Shown: one piece after another, positions 44,260-52,051 of the stretch
How the letters are laid out: the number at the start of each line of letters is the position of its first letter
Numbering within the stretch: the stretch's first letter is position 1
DNA from: Betaproteobacteria bacterium
Lineage (GTDB): Bacteria; Pseudomonadota; Gammaproteobacteria; Burkholderiales; Rhodocyclaceae
Assembly: GCA_016208415.1 (NCBI GenBank)
Contig: JACQYB010000044.1
Coordinates: 1-64,000 of the forward strand
DNA: 64,000 nucleotides
Direction of reading: 5' to 3'
Made by a program: the position numbers and the translations under genes
Notes under the pieces: generated by a model
Seen by the model: the letters and a program-made list of their open reading frames with translations, nothing else
Database searches by the model: none
What the model was told of the DNA's origin: nothing

Positions 44260-45591
44260 ATGGCTTTTTTCAGCACGGGGTCGAACTATTCATCCCTCGT
44301 CACTCATCTCGCGAGTCTCGGGGCCAGCGGCACGAGCACGTTTGCGGTGATCACCCAGACTTCCACGGAGTATGTGGTTAGAGCGGGCGACGACACCGTC
44401 TACCATACCGGCTCCGGGTTCACCTATGACTCCGACGGGGAACTGATCGGTGGCACGGTGACCGGGCTGACCTGGCAATATCAGGGAATTACCTCGATGT
44501 CCGTGAGCGGACTGAGCATTCCTGCGTCGGTGCTGAACACCCAGGGTTACGTAATCTCCGTGCTCAACGGCGGCCACGATATTTTTCTTGGGAGTGCCGC
44601 CGACGATACGTTCCTTGGCGGCGCAGGTGATGACGTCATGGTGGCGCTGGCCGGAAACGATGCCCTCAACGGGGAGAGCGGCAACGACTGGCTGTGGGGT
44701 GGCGAGGGCAATGACACCCTGAACGGGAACGACGGCAACGACGTCTGCGTAGGCGGTACAGGCAATGACACTCTCTCCGGAGGTCTCGGCAACGACATCC
44801 TGATTGGCGATGACGGTGATGATCACGCCGAGGGCGGCGACGGCGACGACTGGCTCTGGGGGGGCGCCGGTACGGACGATCTGCGGGGCAACGCGGGAGC
44901 GGACAAGATCATCGGCGGAGCGGGCAATGACAGTTTGCTCGGCGAGGATGGCGACGATGTGCTGATCGGGGACGATGGCAACGACGCGCTCAACGGCGGC
45001 TTGGGCAACAATTCACTGTGGGGCGGTAACGGGGACGACGATCTGAACGCCTTCGCCGGCAACGGTAACAACATCCTGGTTGGCGGCGCCGGCAACGACA
45101 TGCTCAAGGCTGGCGCCGGAAGCGACTATCTGGAAGGTGATGACGGAAATGACATCTGCTACGGTGGAGATAGCCTCGATGTAATATTTGGGGGCGACGG
45201 TAATGATGTTCTGTATGGCGAGGGCGGCAATGACATTCTCTATGGCCAAGGGGGCAACGACAAGCTGATCGGTGGCCTTGGCTCGGATGTCATGTATGCG
45301 GGCCCCGGGGCGGACGAGGTGATCTTCAACAACACCGATTTCGCAGCTACCCCTTCATATGACACCATTTACGGCTTTACCGGCGGCACCACTGCCGACT
45401 CCGACAAACTCAGCTTCAACGGTGTCCTCGAGAGCGACGTCACCATTACGGCAGGCAAGCAGGTCATTGGCGGGGTGAATCACTTTGGGACCTACCTGTT
45501 CGTGCACGCGGCGGGCACGGAACACTATATTTTCCTCGTAGACACCGACGTGAGCGCGCTCGCCGACAACGTCAATCTGTTCTTCGCTTGA
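44260..45591 (+). CDS. RTX-type calcium-binding repeat protein
   Basis: 443 residues from the ATG at 44260, ribosome site GGAGG at 44249-44253. Residues 1-110 form a distinct N-terminal domain (STFAVITQTSTEYVVRAGDDTVYHTG, TGLTWQYQGITSMSVSGLSI). From about residue 110 to 360 come many nonapeptides of the GGxGxDxLx type (GGAGDDVMV, GGEGNDTLN, GGTGNDTLS, GGLGNDILI, GGDGNDVLY). The C-terminal part (AGPGADEVIFNN, YDTIYGFTGGTTADSDKLSF) is the usual end domain before a type I secretion signal. The codons include more A/T than the neighbours, suggesting transfer or relaxed selection. No T1SS genes are near. Confidence 0.92.
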   Translation: MAFFSTGSNYSSLVTHLASLGASGTSTFAVITQTSTEYVVRAGDDTVYHTGSGFTYDSDGELIGGTVTGLTWQYQGITSMSVSGLSIPASVLNTQGYVISVLNGGHDIFLGSAADDTFLGGAGDDVMVALAGNDALNGESGNDWLWGGEGNDTLNGNDGNDVCVGGTGNDTLSGGLGNDILIGDDGDDHAEGGDGDDWLWGGAGTDDLRGNAGADKIIGGAGNDSLLGEDGDDVLIGDDGNDALNGGLGNNSLWGGNGDDDLNAFAGNGNNILVGGAGNDMLKAGAGSDYLEGDDGNDICYGGDSLDVIFGGDGNDVLYGEGGNDILYGQGGNDKLIGGLGSDVMYAGPGADEVIFNNTDFAATPSYDTIYGFTGGTTADSDKLSFNGVLESDVTITAGKQVIGGVNHFGTYLFVHAAGTEHYIFLVDTDVSALADNVNLFFA

Positions 45592-45616
45592 CCCCTGTCT
45601 GCCTCATTCGGAGGTG

Positions 45617-45657
45617 ACGGCGGGAGCGCGGCGGGCGACCGCGCTCCCGCCGTTTTC
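45617..45657 (+). terminator. Rho-independent terminator of the RTX gene
   Basis: A perfect 15-bp stem (ACGGCGGGAGCGCGG, loop CGGGCGA, then the complement) is followed directly by TTTCTTG. It begins 25 bp after the RTX stop codon. Confidence 0.92.
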
Positions 45658-46015
45658 TTGTCGTCATGGAGATTCCGTGGCGGGTTGCCGTTGGCACTTG
45701 TTTTTTTTCACGGCCGCGGAGTCGTTAGGGCTGGGCATCAGGACGGCGTCGTCAACTCCTATCCCTACCCCTTGGCGCGCGGCCGCGGGCATCACTTCTG
45801 GCTGCCGACGCTGGCCACTACTATTCCACCAATGCATTTGGCTTTCCCCCGCGGACGCGGTGCCGGTGGTCTCCCAGCCCTGAAGCCGCTCCCGGCCACG
45901 TCGCCTCCAGGTGACGTGCCCCGCCGCGCGGTGGATTCGGCCAGCGCGAGGCCCCTTGAGCCGGCCGTCAGCCGTAGAATCCCGTCTGGCTCATTCATCG
46001 TTGCCGGACGCACCC
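45658..46015. other. 358 bp between RTX terminator and cytochrome gene, no gene seen
   Basis: Open frames exist but none shows a recognisable family or ribosome site. An 8-T run lies near 45695. The region probably holds the promoter of the cytochrome-ubiD pair. Confidence 0.45.
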
Positions 46016-46477
46016 ATGAAATCCGTTCCCGCCAGCCTTCGCGCCGCCCTGCTCGTCGCCACCGCCGCGGCGCTGCCCGCCGCAGCCCAGACCCCGCCGC
46101 CTGAGGCCGACACGCGGCAGTTCGCGCCCCTGCCCGCCGCGGCGCAGGCCACGTTGCGCGTCGAGATGCTGGACAACCTGGCGGCGCTGAACGAGATCAT
46201 CAGCCTCATGGCCGAGGGCAAGCTGAAGGACGCGGGCGCCGTGGCGGAGCAGCGGCTGGGCGTATCCGCCATGGGCCGGCATCGCGGCAAGCCCCTGGAT
46301 GCGCGGCCCGGCCCGCACATGCCCGAGGCCATGCACGGCATCGGCATGGAGGGCCACCGCACCGCCAGCGAGTTCGCCCGCCTGGCCGCCGCGGGCGAGC
46401 GCGACAAGGCGCTGGCGGCCCTGTCCGGCGTCACCGGCACCTGCATGGCCTGCCACTACGCCTACCGCGTGCGATGA
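46016..46477 (+). CDS. Cytochrome c'/c556-like haem protein
   Basis: 153 residues. A signal peptide ends near AAAQT. The body is helical ([60 protein letters not shown]) and ends in a single haem site [11 protein letters not shown] at residues 143-147. The C-terminal haem and helix content fit the cytochrome c'/c556 four-helix group. It is periplasmic. Its stop overlaps the ubiD start (ATGA), suggesting coupled translation. Confidence 0.87.
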   Translation: MKSVPASLRAALLVATAAALPAAAQTPPPEADTRQFAPLPAAAQATLRVEMLDNLAALNEIISLMAEGKLKDAGAVAEQRLGVSAMGRHRGKPLDARPGPHMPEAMHGIGMEGHRTASEFARLAAAGERDKALAALSGVTGTCMACHYAYRVR

Positions 46478-47943
46478 AATACCACGACCTGCGCGACTTC
46501 ATCGCCCAGCTCGAACGGCTGGGCGAGCTCAAGCGCGTGGCCGCGGAGGTGGACCCGTGCCTCGAGATGACGGAGATCTGCGACCGGGTGCTGCGCGCCG
46601 GCGGCCCGGCGGTGCTGTTCGAGAATCCGAAGGGCCACGCCATCCCGGTGCTGGGCAACCTCTTCGGCACGCCGCGGCGCGTGGCGCTGGGCATGGGCGA
46701 GGAGGGCGACTGGAAGGCTGCGCTGCGGGAGGTGGGCCGGCTGCTGGCCTACCTCAAGGAGCCGGACCCGCCCCGCGGGCTGAAGGACGCCTGGGAAAAA
46801 CTGCCGGTGCTGCGCAAGGTGCTGGACATGGCGCCGAAGGTGGTCTCCTCCGCCCCCTGCCACGAGGTGGTGTGGGAGGGCAAGGACGTGGATCTGGCGC
46901 GCCTGCCGGTGCAGACCTGCTGGCCGGGGGATGTCGCGCCGCTCATCACCTGGGGCCTGACGGTGACGCGCGGCCCGAACAAGGCGCGCCAGAACCTGGG
47001 CATCTACCGCCAGCAGGTGATCGGCCCCAACCGCGTCATCATGCGCTGGCTGGCCCATCGCGGCGGCGCGCTGGATTTTCGCGACCACCAGCTCGCCCAT
47101 CCCGGCACGCCGTTCCCGGTGGCCGTGGCGCTGGGGGCGGACCCGGCCACCATCCTCGGCGCCGTCACCCCGGTCCCGGACACGCTGTCGGAATACCAGT
47201 TCGCCGGTCTGCTGCGCGGCGCCAAGACGGAGCTGGTGAAGTGCATCGGCTCCGACCTCCAGGTGCCGGCCGGCGCCGAGATCGTGCTCGAAGGCGTCAT
47301 CCACCCCGGCGATACCGCGCCGGAAGGCCCCTACGGCGACCACACCGGCTATTACAACGAGGTGGCCGAGTTCCCCGTGCTCACCCTCGGGCGCATCACC
47401 ATGCGCCGCCAGCCCATCTACCACTCCACCTACACCGGCAAGCCGCCGGACGAGCCGGCCATGCTGGGCGTGGCGCTCAACGAAGTGTTCGTGCCGCTGC
47501 TGCAGAAGCAGTACCCGGAGATCACCGACTTCTACCTGCCCCCCGAGGGCTGCTCCTACCGCCTCGCGTGCGTCAGCATCAGGAAGCAGTACGCGGGACA
47601 TGCGCGGCGGGTGATGTTCGGCATCTGGAGCTTCCTGCGCCAGTTCATGTATACCAAGTTCATCATCGTCACGGATGATGACGTGGACGTGCGCGACTGG
47701 AAGGAAGTGATCTGGGCGCTCACCACGCGCGTGGATGCAGCCCGCGACACCCTCATCGCCGAGAACACGCCCATCGACTACCTGGACTTCGCCAGCCCGG
47801 TGGCGGGCCTGGGCAGCAAGATGGGCATCGACGCCACCAGCAAGTGGCCGGGCGAAACCGGGCGCGAGTGGGGCCGGCCCATCGTCATGGACGGCCGGGT
47901 GAAGCGGCGGGTGGATGATCTCTGGTCGAGTCTTGGGCTCTGA
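46474..47943 (+). CDS. ubiD: 4-hydroxy-3-polyprenylbenzoate decarboxylase UbiD
   Basis: 489 residues, full family length. Start [22 protein letters not shown]; central [31 protein letters not shown]; prenylated-FMN/metal region [14 protein letters not shown] and [21 protein letters not shown]; end [18 protein letters not shown]. It decarboxylates the polyprenylated ring in ubiquinone synthesis and needs prenyl-FMN from UbiX, which is not in the window. Confidence 0.97.
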   Translation: MKYHDLRDFIAQLERLGELKRVAAEVDPCLEMTEICDRVLRAGGPAVLFENPKGHAIPVLGNLFGTPRRVALGMGEEGDWKAALREVGRLLAYLKEPDPPRGLKDAWEKLPVLRKVLDMAPKVVSSAPCHEVVWEGKDVDLARLPVQTCWPGDVAPLITWGLTVTRGPNKARQNLGIYRQQVIGPNRVIMRWLAHRGGALDFRDHQLAHPGTPFPVAVALGADPATILGAVTPVPDTLSEYQFAGLLRGAKTELVKCIGSDLQVPAGAEIVLEGVIHPGDTAPEGPYGDHTGYYNEVAEFPVLTLGRITMRRQPIYHSTYTGKPPDEPAMLGVALNEVFVPLLQKQYPEITDFYLPPEGCSYRLACVSIRKQYAGHARRVMFGIWSFLRQFMYTKFIIVTDDDVDVRDWKEVIWALTTRVDAARDTLIAENTPIDYLDFASPVAGLGSKMGIDATSKWPGETGREWGRPIVMDGRVKRRVDDLWSSLGL

Positions 47944-48012
47944 ACGGGAGCCTCCATATGGGTCTCGGGCGGCGCGGCGGCGTCGCCCCAACTGCGGCGA
48001 AAAGGAGCGCAC

Positions 48013-48435
48013 ATGAACCTGCCCGTATCCAATCCCTCCACGGGAGACGTAGTCGATGTGCCGGGTGACAGCCTGATCCGGCTCACCCATGTCATGTACC
48101 TGCTCCACGCCATCGGGCTGGGCATCGGCGCCTTCTCCCAGGCGGCCACCGTGGTGGGCGCCTTCGTCTTCGGCTGGACGTCGATCATCGCCATCATCAT
48201 CAACTACGTGAAGCGCGACGAGGTGCGGGGCACCTTCCTGGAGAGCCATTTCCACTGGCAGGCGGGCACGTTCTGGTGGTGCCTGCTGTGGCTGGCGGTG
48301 GCCGCCATCCTGTACGTGCTGCTCGTAGGCTTTGTGCTCAATGTCCTGCTGTTCTTCGTGGTCGGCATCTGGGCGGTCTACCGCATCGCCCGCGGCTGGC
48401 TGGCCCTCAAGGATCGTCGGGAACTGCCGATATGA
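48013..48435 (+). CDS. Small membrane protein, DUF4870-like
   Basis: 140 residues, ribosome site AAAGGAG before the ATG. Three to four membrane helices: HVMYLLHAIGLGIGAFSQAATVVGAFV, the segment before IIINYVKRDEVRGTFLESHFHWQ, then TFWWCLLWLAVAAILYVLLVG and LNVLLFFVVGIWAVYRIARGWLAL. FLESHFHWQ..TFWW is typical of a conserved membrane family of unknown role. It follows ubiD after 69 bp, perhaps in the same transcript. Confidence 0.82.
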   Translation: MNLPVSNPSTGDVVDVPGDSLIRLTHVMYLLHAIGLGIGAFSQAATVVGAFVFGWTSIIAIIINYVKRDEVRGTFLESHFHWQAGTFWWCLLWLAVAAILYVLLVGFVLNVLLFFVVGIWAVYRIARGWLALKDRRELPI

Positions 48436-48540
48436 AACCTGTCACCGCCGGTGCTCCGGGCGACGCGATGCTGCCCCCACCGCGCCCGTCCGGAACCCGT
48501 GCGGTGGCACCATCCTCCGACGCCCCGTACGGCCCCCTTC

Positions 48541-48611
48541 CATGATGACAACCCCCACGCTTCGCTGCCCCCCCGGGGGGGGGTGGATGTCGCCTTGGGG
48601 CGGCCCGGCGG
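48541..48611. repeat. Gene-junction repeat, copy 1 of a tandem pair
   Basis: A 71-bp unit reading CATGATGACAACCCCCACGC, TTCGCTGCC, a C8/G9 run pair, then GTGGATGTCGCCTTGG and GGCGGCCCGGCGGC. It is followed at once by a second copy. Relatives are at 51911-52051 and 63008-63080, with partial ends at 9449 and 56083. Confidence 0.85.
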
Positions 48612-48683
48612 CATGATGACAACCCCCACGCTTCGCTGCCCCCCGAGGGGGTGGATGTCGCCTTGGGGCGGCCCGGCGGCGAC
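48612..48683. repeat. Gene-junction repeat, copy 2, running to the start codon of the next gene
   Basis: Nearly identical to copy 1 but with CCCCCCGAGGGGG in the centre. Its end GGCGGCCCGGCGGCGACATG supplies the ATG (48684) of the phosphoribosyltransferase gene. Confidence 0.85.
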
Positions 48684-49241
48684 ATGACCGTCCGCGGCCA
48701 GCGCTTCTGCCTCTACGACGCGGGGCAACTGGAAGCCGTGCTCGATGCCATGGCCCACCAGACGGTGCGCTTCGTGCAACCGGGGCGCAAGGTAGTGCTG
48801 GTGGGCCTGCTGCGCCGCGGGGAACCGCTGGCCCGGGCGCTGCAGGGGCGTCTCGCGCGCCTGACCGGCGCCACCTTCGAGTATTACGGGCTGACGCTCA
48901 AGCGCTACGCCGACGATCTCACCCTCATCCACCCCGAAACACGCCTGACGGAAAACCCGCAGCTCGCCAGCGCGGATTTCTCCTCTGCGACGGTGATCGT
49001 CGTCGATGACGTGCTCTACCGCGGCTATTCGCTGCTGCGGGCGGTGGATTACCTGGCTCAGCTCGGCGCCGGCGAGATCCGCACCGTGGTGCTGGTGGAT
49101 CGCGGCGCGGAGAAGCTGCCGGTGCGTGCCGACGTCGCCGGGGTGCGCCTGGACGTGGCGCCGGGCGATGTCGTCGAATGCCACGTTCCGCCCTACGAGG
49201 CGGATCTGCGCATCGAGTTGCTGCGCCCCGCGCGGGGCTGA
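48684..49241 (+). CDS. Phosphoribosyltransferase, PyrR-like
   Basis: 185 residues. The PRPP-binding loop is VIVVDDVLYRGYSLLRAV; the N-terminal substrate part has VVLVGLLRRGEPLARALQGRL and a central EYYGLTLKRYADD. The domain resembles the PyrR/uracil-type PRTases, but the acidic motif and length leave open whether it is catalytic or regulatory. The start codon lies at the end of a repeat unit and has no clear Shine-Dalgarno site. It ends 19 bp from the convergent murI stop. Confidence 0.82.
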   Translation: MTVRGQRFCLYDAGQLEAVLDAMAHQTVRFVQPGRKVVLVGLLRRGEPLARALQGRLARLTGATFEYYGLTLKRYADDLTLIHPETRLTENPQLASADFSSATVIVVDDVLYRGYSLLRAVDYLAQLGAGEIRTVVLVDRGAEKLPVRADVAGVRLDVAPGDVVECHVPPYEADLRIELLRPARG

Positions 49242-49260
49242 ACCCGCCGGCGCGTCGGTC

Positions 49261-50169
49261 TCACGCGCCGTCCGGGTCGAAGCGACCCCATGGCGCCGCG
49301 GCCACCGGCGCCGGCAGGCGCTCCACCTCCACCTCGGCTCCCCACAGCCGCGACATCAGGCGTGCTGCCGCTGCGGTGTCGTGGCTGGTCCAGAAGCGGG
49401 TGCTGCCGGCTTGCGAGCCGGGTGCCAGCAGGTTCTCGTCGGCCAGGCGCCGGCGCACTTCGCGGGCGACGGCCGGGCCCGGGTCCATGATCGTCACCTC
49501 CGGGCCGGCAAGGTCGCGGATGAGCGGCACGATGAACGGGTAGTGGGTGCAGCCCAGCACCAGGGTGTCGGCTCCCCGTCGCAGCAGTGGCGTCACGTAG
49601 CGCTCCACCAGGCCGCGGGTGTCGGCGCCTTCCAGGTCCCCGGCCTCCACGCGTTCGACCAGACCATGGGCGGGCTGCACCACGACCTCGATACCGCTGC
49701 CGAAGCGCGCCAGCAGCCCTGCGAAGCGCGCGCTCTCCAGCGTGCCGCGGGTCGCCAGAACCCCCACCACGCCCGAGGCCGTATTGCCCGCAGCGGGTTT
49801 GACGGCCGGTTCCATGCCCACCACCGGCAGTGCGAACTCGCGGCGCAATGCGCCGATGGCGGCGCCGGTGGCGGTGTTGCAGGCCACCACCACGGCCTTT
49901 GCGTCCCGGGCGACGAGGAAGGCGGTGATCGCCATGCAGCGTGCCTCGATGAAGCCGGAGGGCTTGTCGCCGTAGGGCGCGTGGGCGGAATCCGCGACGT
50001 AGAGCAGATCCTCGCCGGGCAGTTCGCGACGGATCTCGCGCAGCACCGACAGGCCGCCGACGCCGGAGTCGAACACGCCGATGGGGCGGTCGGGCGCGGG
50101 CAGGCGGGGCGGGGAGGGGGGAGGCAAGGGTGTCGCCGGGTGTGGAGGATGTGCCGCTTTTACCCGCAA
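49261..50169 (-). CDS. murI: Glutamate racemase
   Basis: The conserved core starts IGVFDSGVGGLSVLREI and carries both catalytic cysteines: VVVACNTATGA and LVLGCTHYPFI; ADSAHAPYGDKP binds substrate. The enzyme makes D-glutamate for peptidoglycan. The start is uncertain: no ATG or GTG lies shortly before the core. The TTG at 50169 gives 302 residues with a proline-rich leader; a CTG closer in is also possible. Upstream starts are excluded by the tusE terminator at 50231-50260. Confidence 0.92.
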   Translation of the reverse strand: MRVKAAHPPHPATPLPPPSPPRLPAPDRPIGVFDSGVGGLSVLREIRRELPGEDLLYVADSAHAPYGDKPSGFIEARCMAITAFLVARDAKAVVVACNTATGAAIGALRREFALPVVGMEPAVKPAAGNTASGVVGVLATRGTLESARFAGLLARFGSGIEVVVQPAHGLVERVEAGDLEGADTRGLVERYVTPLLRRGADTLVLGCTHYPFIVPLIRDLAGPEVTIMDPGPAVAREVRRRLADENLLAPGSQAGSTRFWTSHDTAAAARLMSRLWGAEVEVERLPAPVAAAPWGRFDPDGA

Positions 50170-50230
50170 CGGCGCGGTGGCGCCAGCACCTTTGTCGCCA
50201 GGCCGCGCTGGCCTTCGGCGGCAGGGCCGA

Positions 50231-50260
50231 ACAAGAAAAAAGCCGCGTCGGAGCGCGGCT
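50231..50260 (-). terminator. Rho-independent terminator of tusE
   Basis: On the minus strand AGCCGCG-CTCCGA-CGCGGCT is followed by TTTTTCTTG. It begins 25 bp after the tusE stop and separates it from murI. Confidence 0.85.
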
Positions 50261-50284
50261 CGGGACGGATTCCTGCGAAACCGT

Positions 50285-50614
50285 TCAGACGCAGCCGGTG
50301 GGCTTGGGCATCCCGGCGTAGCGGCCGGCCTGTTTGGCAGGACCGTAGGGGAACAGTTCGAACAGGTACTTCTTGTCGCCCACCTCGTCGCCGAATTCCT
50401 CCCTGAGCGCCTTCTGCAGGATGCGCAGATTGGGCGACGTGCCATGCTCGTGATAATAGCCGCGGATGAAATTCACGATCTGCCAGTGGGAATCGGTCAG
50501 GGGAAGGTTGTCCTCCCCCGCGAGATGCTCGGCCACGCGCTCGTCCCAGTCGCCCAGGTCGGCGAGGTAGCCCTCGGCATCGGTGGCAATTTCTTTGCCG
50601 TCTATCACGATCAT
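50285..50614 (-). CDS. tusE: TusE/DsrC-family sulfur relay protein
   Basis: 109 residues, full length. Typical DsrC fold motifs: GYLADLGDWDERVAEHLAGEDNLPLTDSHWQIVNFIRGYYHEHGTSPNLR and the C-terminal arm GMPKPTGCV with the penultimate cysteine (Cys108). The second arm cysteine, 11 residues before, is absent (Gly here), as in TusE-like rather than dissimilatory DsrC proteins. It therefore acts as a single-thiol sulfur carrier, probably in tRNA 2-thiouridine synthesis or a related transfer. A poly-purine ribosome site (AAGGAGACAC) precedes the ATG. Confidence 0.92.
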   Translation of the reverse strand: MIVIDGKEIATDAEGYLADLGDWDERVAEHLAGEDNLPLTDSHWQIVNFIRGYYHEHGTSPNLRILQKALREEFGDEVGDKKYLFELFPYGPAKQAGRYAGMPKPTGCV

Positions 50615-50734
50615 CGTCGTGTCTCCTTGGTTTCTGTTGGGGTTGGGGGTGATTCCCTAGTTATTTTGTCGGGTATTTTGGCAAAAGTCTACCGCGATGG
50701 GGGCCGAACGAAAAAAAAGAGGCGCCGGACCGGC

Positions 50735-51913
50735 TCAGGAGAGCGCCAGCGCCGCCTTGGCCATGACCCGCTCTTCGTCCGTGGGGATCACCCACAGGGC
50801 GACCGGGCTGTCGGGAGGGGCGATGGAGCGGGCGCCCGGGGAGGCGGCCTCGTTGGCCCGGGCATCGATGCGCACACCCGCCCAGCCCAGCAGGCGGGCG
50901 ATCTTCTCGCGCACCGGCGCGGCGTTCTCGCCGATGCCGCCGGTGAACACCAGCGCGTCCAGCCCGCCGATCTTCACCGCCAGCCCGGCGATGTGGGATG
51001 CCGCCTTGTCGGCGAACAGGTCGATGGCCTGGGCGGCGTGTTCGTTGCCGCCGGCGGCGGCCTCCAGCAGCACGCGCATGTCCGGGGAAAGGCCGGATAC
51101 GCCCAGCAGGCCGGACTCCTGGTACAGCAGCGCGGCGATCTGCGCCGCGCCCATGCCCTGCTGCATCAGGTACAGCACCACGCCCGGATCCAGGGAGCCG
51201 GTGCGTGTGCCCATCATCAGGCCATCGACGGCGGTGAAGCCCATGGTGCTGGCCTGGGACCGGCAGTCCAGCATGGCGCAGGCGGAGGCGCCGTTGCCCA
51301 GGTGGGCCACCACCACCCGGCCCCAGGCACGCGCACCCAGATGCTGCGGCAGCACCGAGGCCACGTACTCGTAGGACAGGCCATGGAAGCCGTAGGCCTT
51401 GACGCCTTCGTCGGCGAAGTGGCGCGGCAGCGGCAGCATGCGCCGCCACGCCGGCTGGGTGGCATGGAAGGCGGTGTCGAAACAGGCGATCTGGGGCGTG
51501 CCGGGATAGGCGGCCCGCATGGCCCGCAGTCCCGCCAGGTTGTGGGGTTGATGCAGCGGCGCGAGACGGGTGAAGGCTTCCAGCCGCCCGAGCAGCGCCG
51601 CATCCACGCGCACCGGGCGGACGAATTCCTCGCCGCCATGCACCACGCGATGGGCGCAGGCGCGCAGTCCGCCGGCGGGCAGTCGTCCCGCCAGCATGGC
51701 GATGCAGTCGGCGTGGCTGCGCCCGGCCACGACCTCGTCGACCAGCGCCTCGCCCTCCTGACCGCGCATGCGCAGGCGCCCGTCCGCCAGGCCCACCCCG
51801 TCGAAGCCGCCGGCCAGCACAGGTTCCAGGGCCGCGCCGCGAGCCTCGAACAGCTTGAACTTGATGCTCGACGAGCCGGCGTTGAGGGTCAGGATCAGGT
51901 CGTGGTGACTCAT
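50735..51913 (-). CDS. ackA: Acetate kinase
   Basis: 392 residues from the ATG at 51913. Signatures: LTLNAGSSSIKFKLFE at the start, HRVVHGGEEF, CFDTAFHATQPAW, GYHG-like YGFHGLSYEYV, MGFTAVDGLMMGTRTGSLDPG and VFTGGIGENAAPVRE. The enzyme interconverts acetyl phosphate plus ADP with acetate plus ATP. It follows the pta-like gene in the same direction. The 138 bp between them consist wholly of two repeat units, the second of which provides this start codon. Confidence 0.95.
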   Translation of the reverse strand: MSHHDLILTLNAGSSSIKFKLFEARGAALEPVLAGGFDGVGLADGRLRMRGQEGEALVDEVVAGRSHADCIAMLAGRLPAGGLRACAHRVVHGGEEFVRPVRVDAALLGRLEAFTRLAPLHQPHNLAGLRAMRAAYPGTPQIACFDTAFHATQPAWRRMLPLPRHFADEGVKAYGFHGLSYEYVASVLPQHLGARAWGRVVVAHLGNGASACAMLDCRSQASTMGFTAVDGLMMGTRTGSLDPGVVLYLMQQGMGAAQIAALLYQESGLLGVSGLSPDMRVLLEAAAGGNEHAAQAIDLFADKAASHIAGLAVKIGGLDALVFTGGIGENAAPVREKIARLLGWAGVRIDARANEAASPGARSIAPPDSPVALWVIPTDEERVMAKAALALS

Positions 51914-51981
51914 GTCGCCGCCGGGCCGTCCCAAGGTGACATGCACCCCCCCGGGGGGCAGCGAAGCGTGGGGGCACTCAC
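51911..51981. repeat. Gene-junction repeat next to ackA
   Basis: 71-bp unit, minus-strand sense, ending GGCGGCGACATG at the ackA start (51913). The centre is CCCCCCGGGGGG. Its neighbour at 51982-52051 is nearly identical. Confidence 0.88.
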
Positions 51982-52051
51982 CATGTCGCCGCCGGGCCGC
52001 CCCAAGGTGACATGCACCCCCTCGGGGGGCAGCGAAGCGTGGGGGCACTCA
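51982..52051. repeat. Gene-junction repeat overlapping the pta stop codon
   Basis: 70-bp unit, minus-strand sense, beginning TGAGTGCCCCCACGCTTCGC; its TGA is the stop of the pta-like gene (52049-52051). The centre is CCCCCCGAGGGGG. Confidence 0.88.

Noticed and set aside
45686-45702. Sigma-54 promoter (TGGCAC box) before the cytochrome gene
   Set aside because: TGGCAC is present but the -12 TTGC element is replaced by a T-run.
50170-50445. N-terminal extension of MurI to 394 residues
   Set aside because: It would run through the tusE terminator and the tusE 3' end, and the extra residues resemble shadow sequence.
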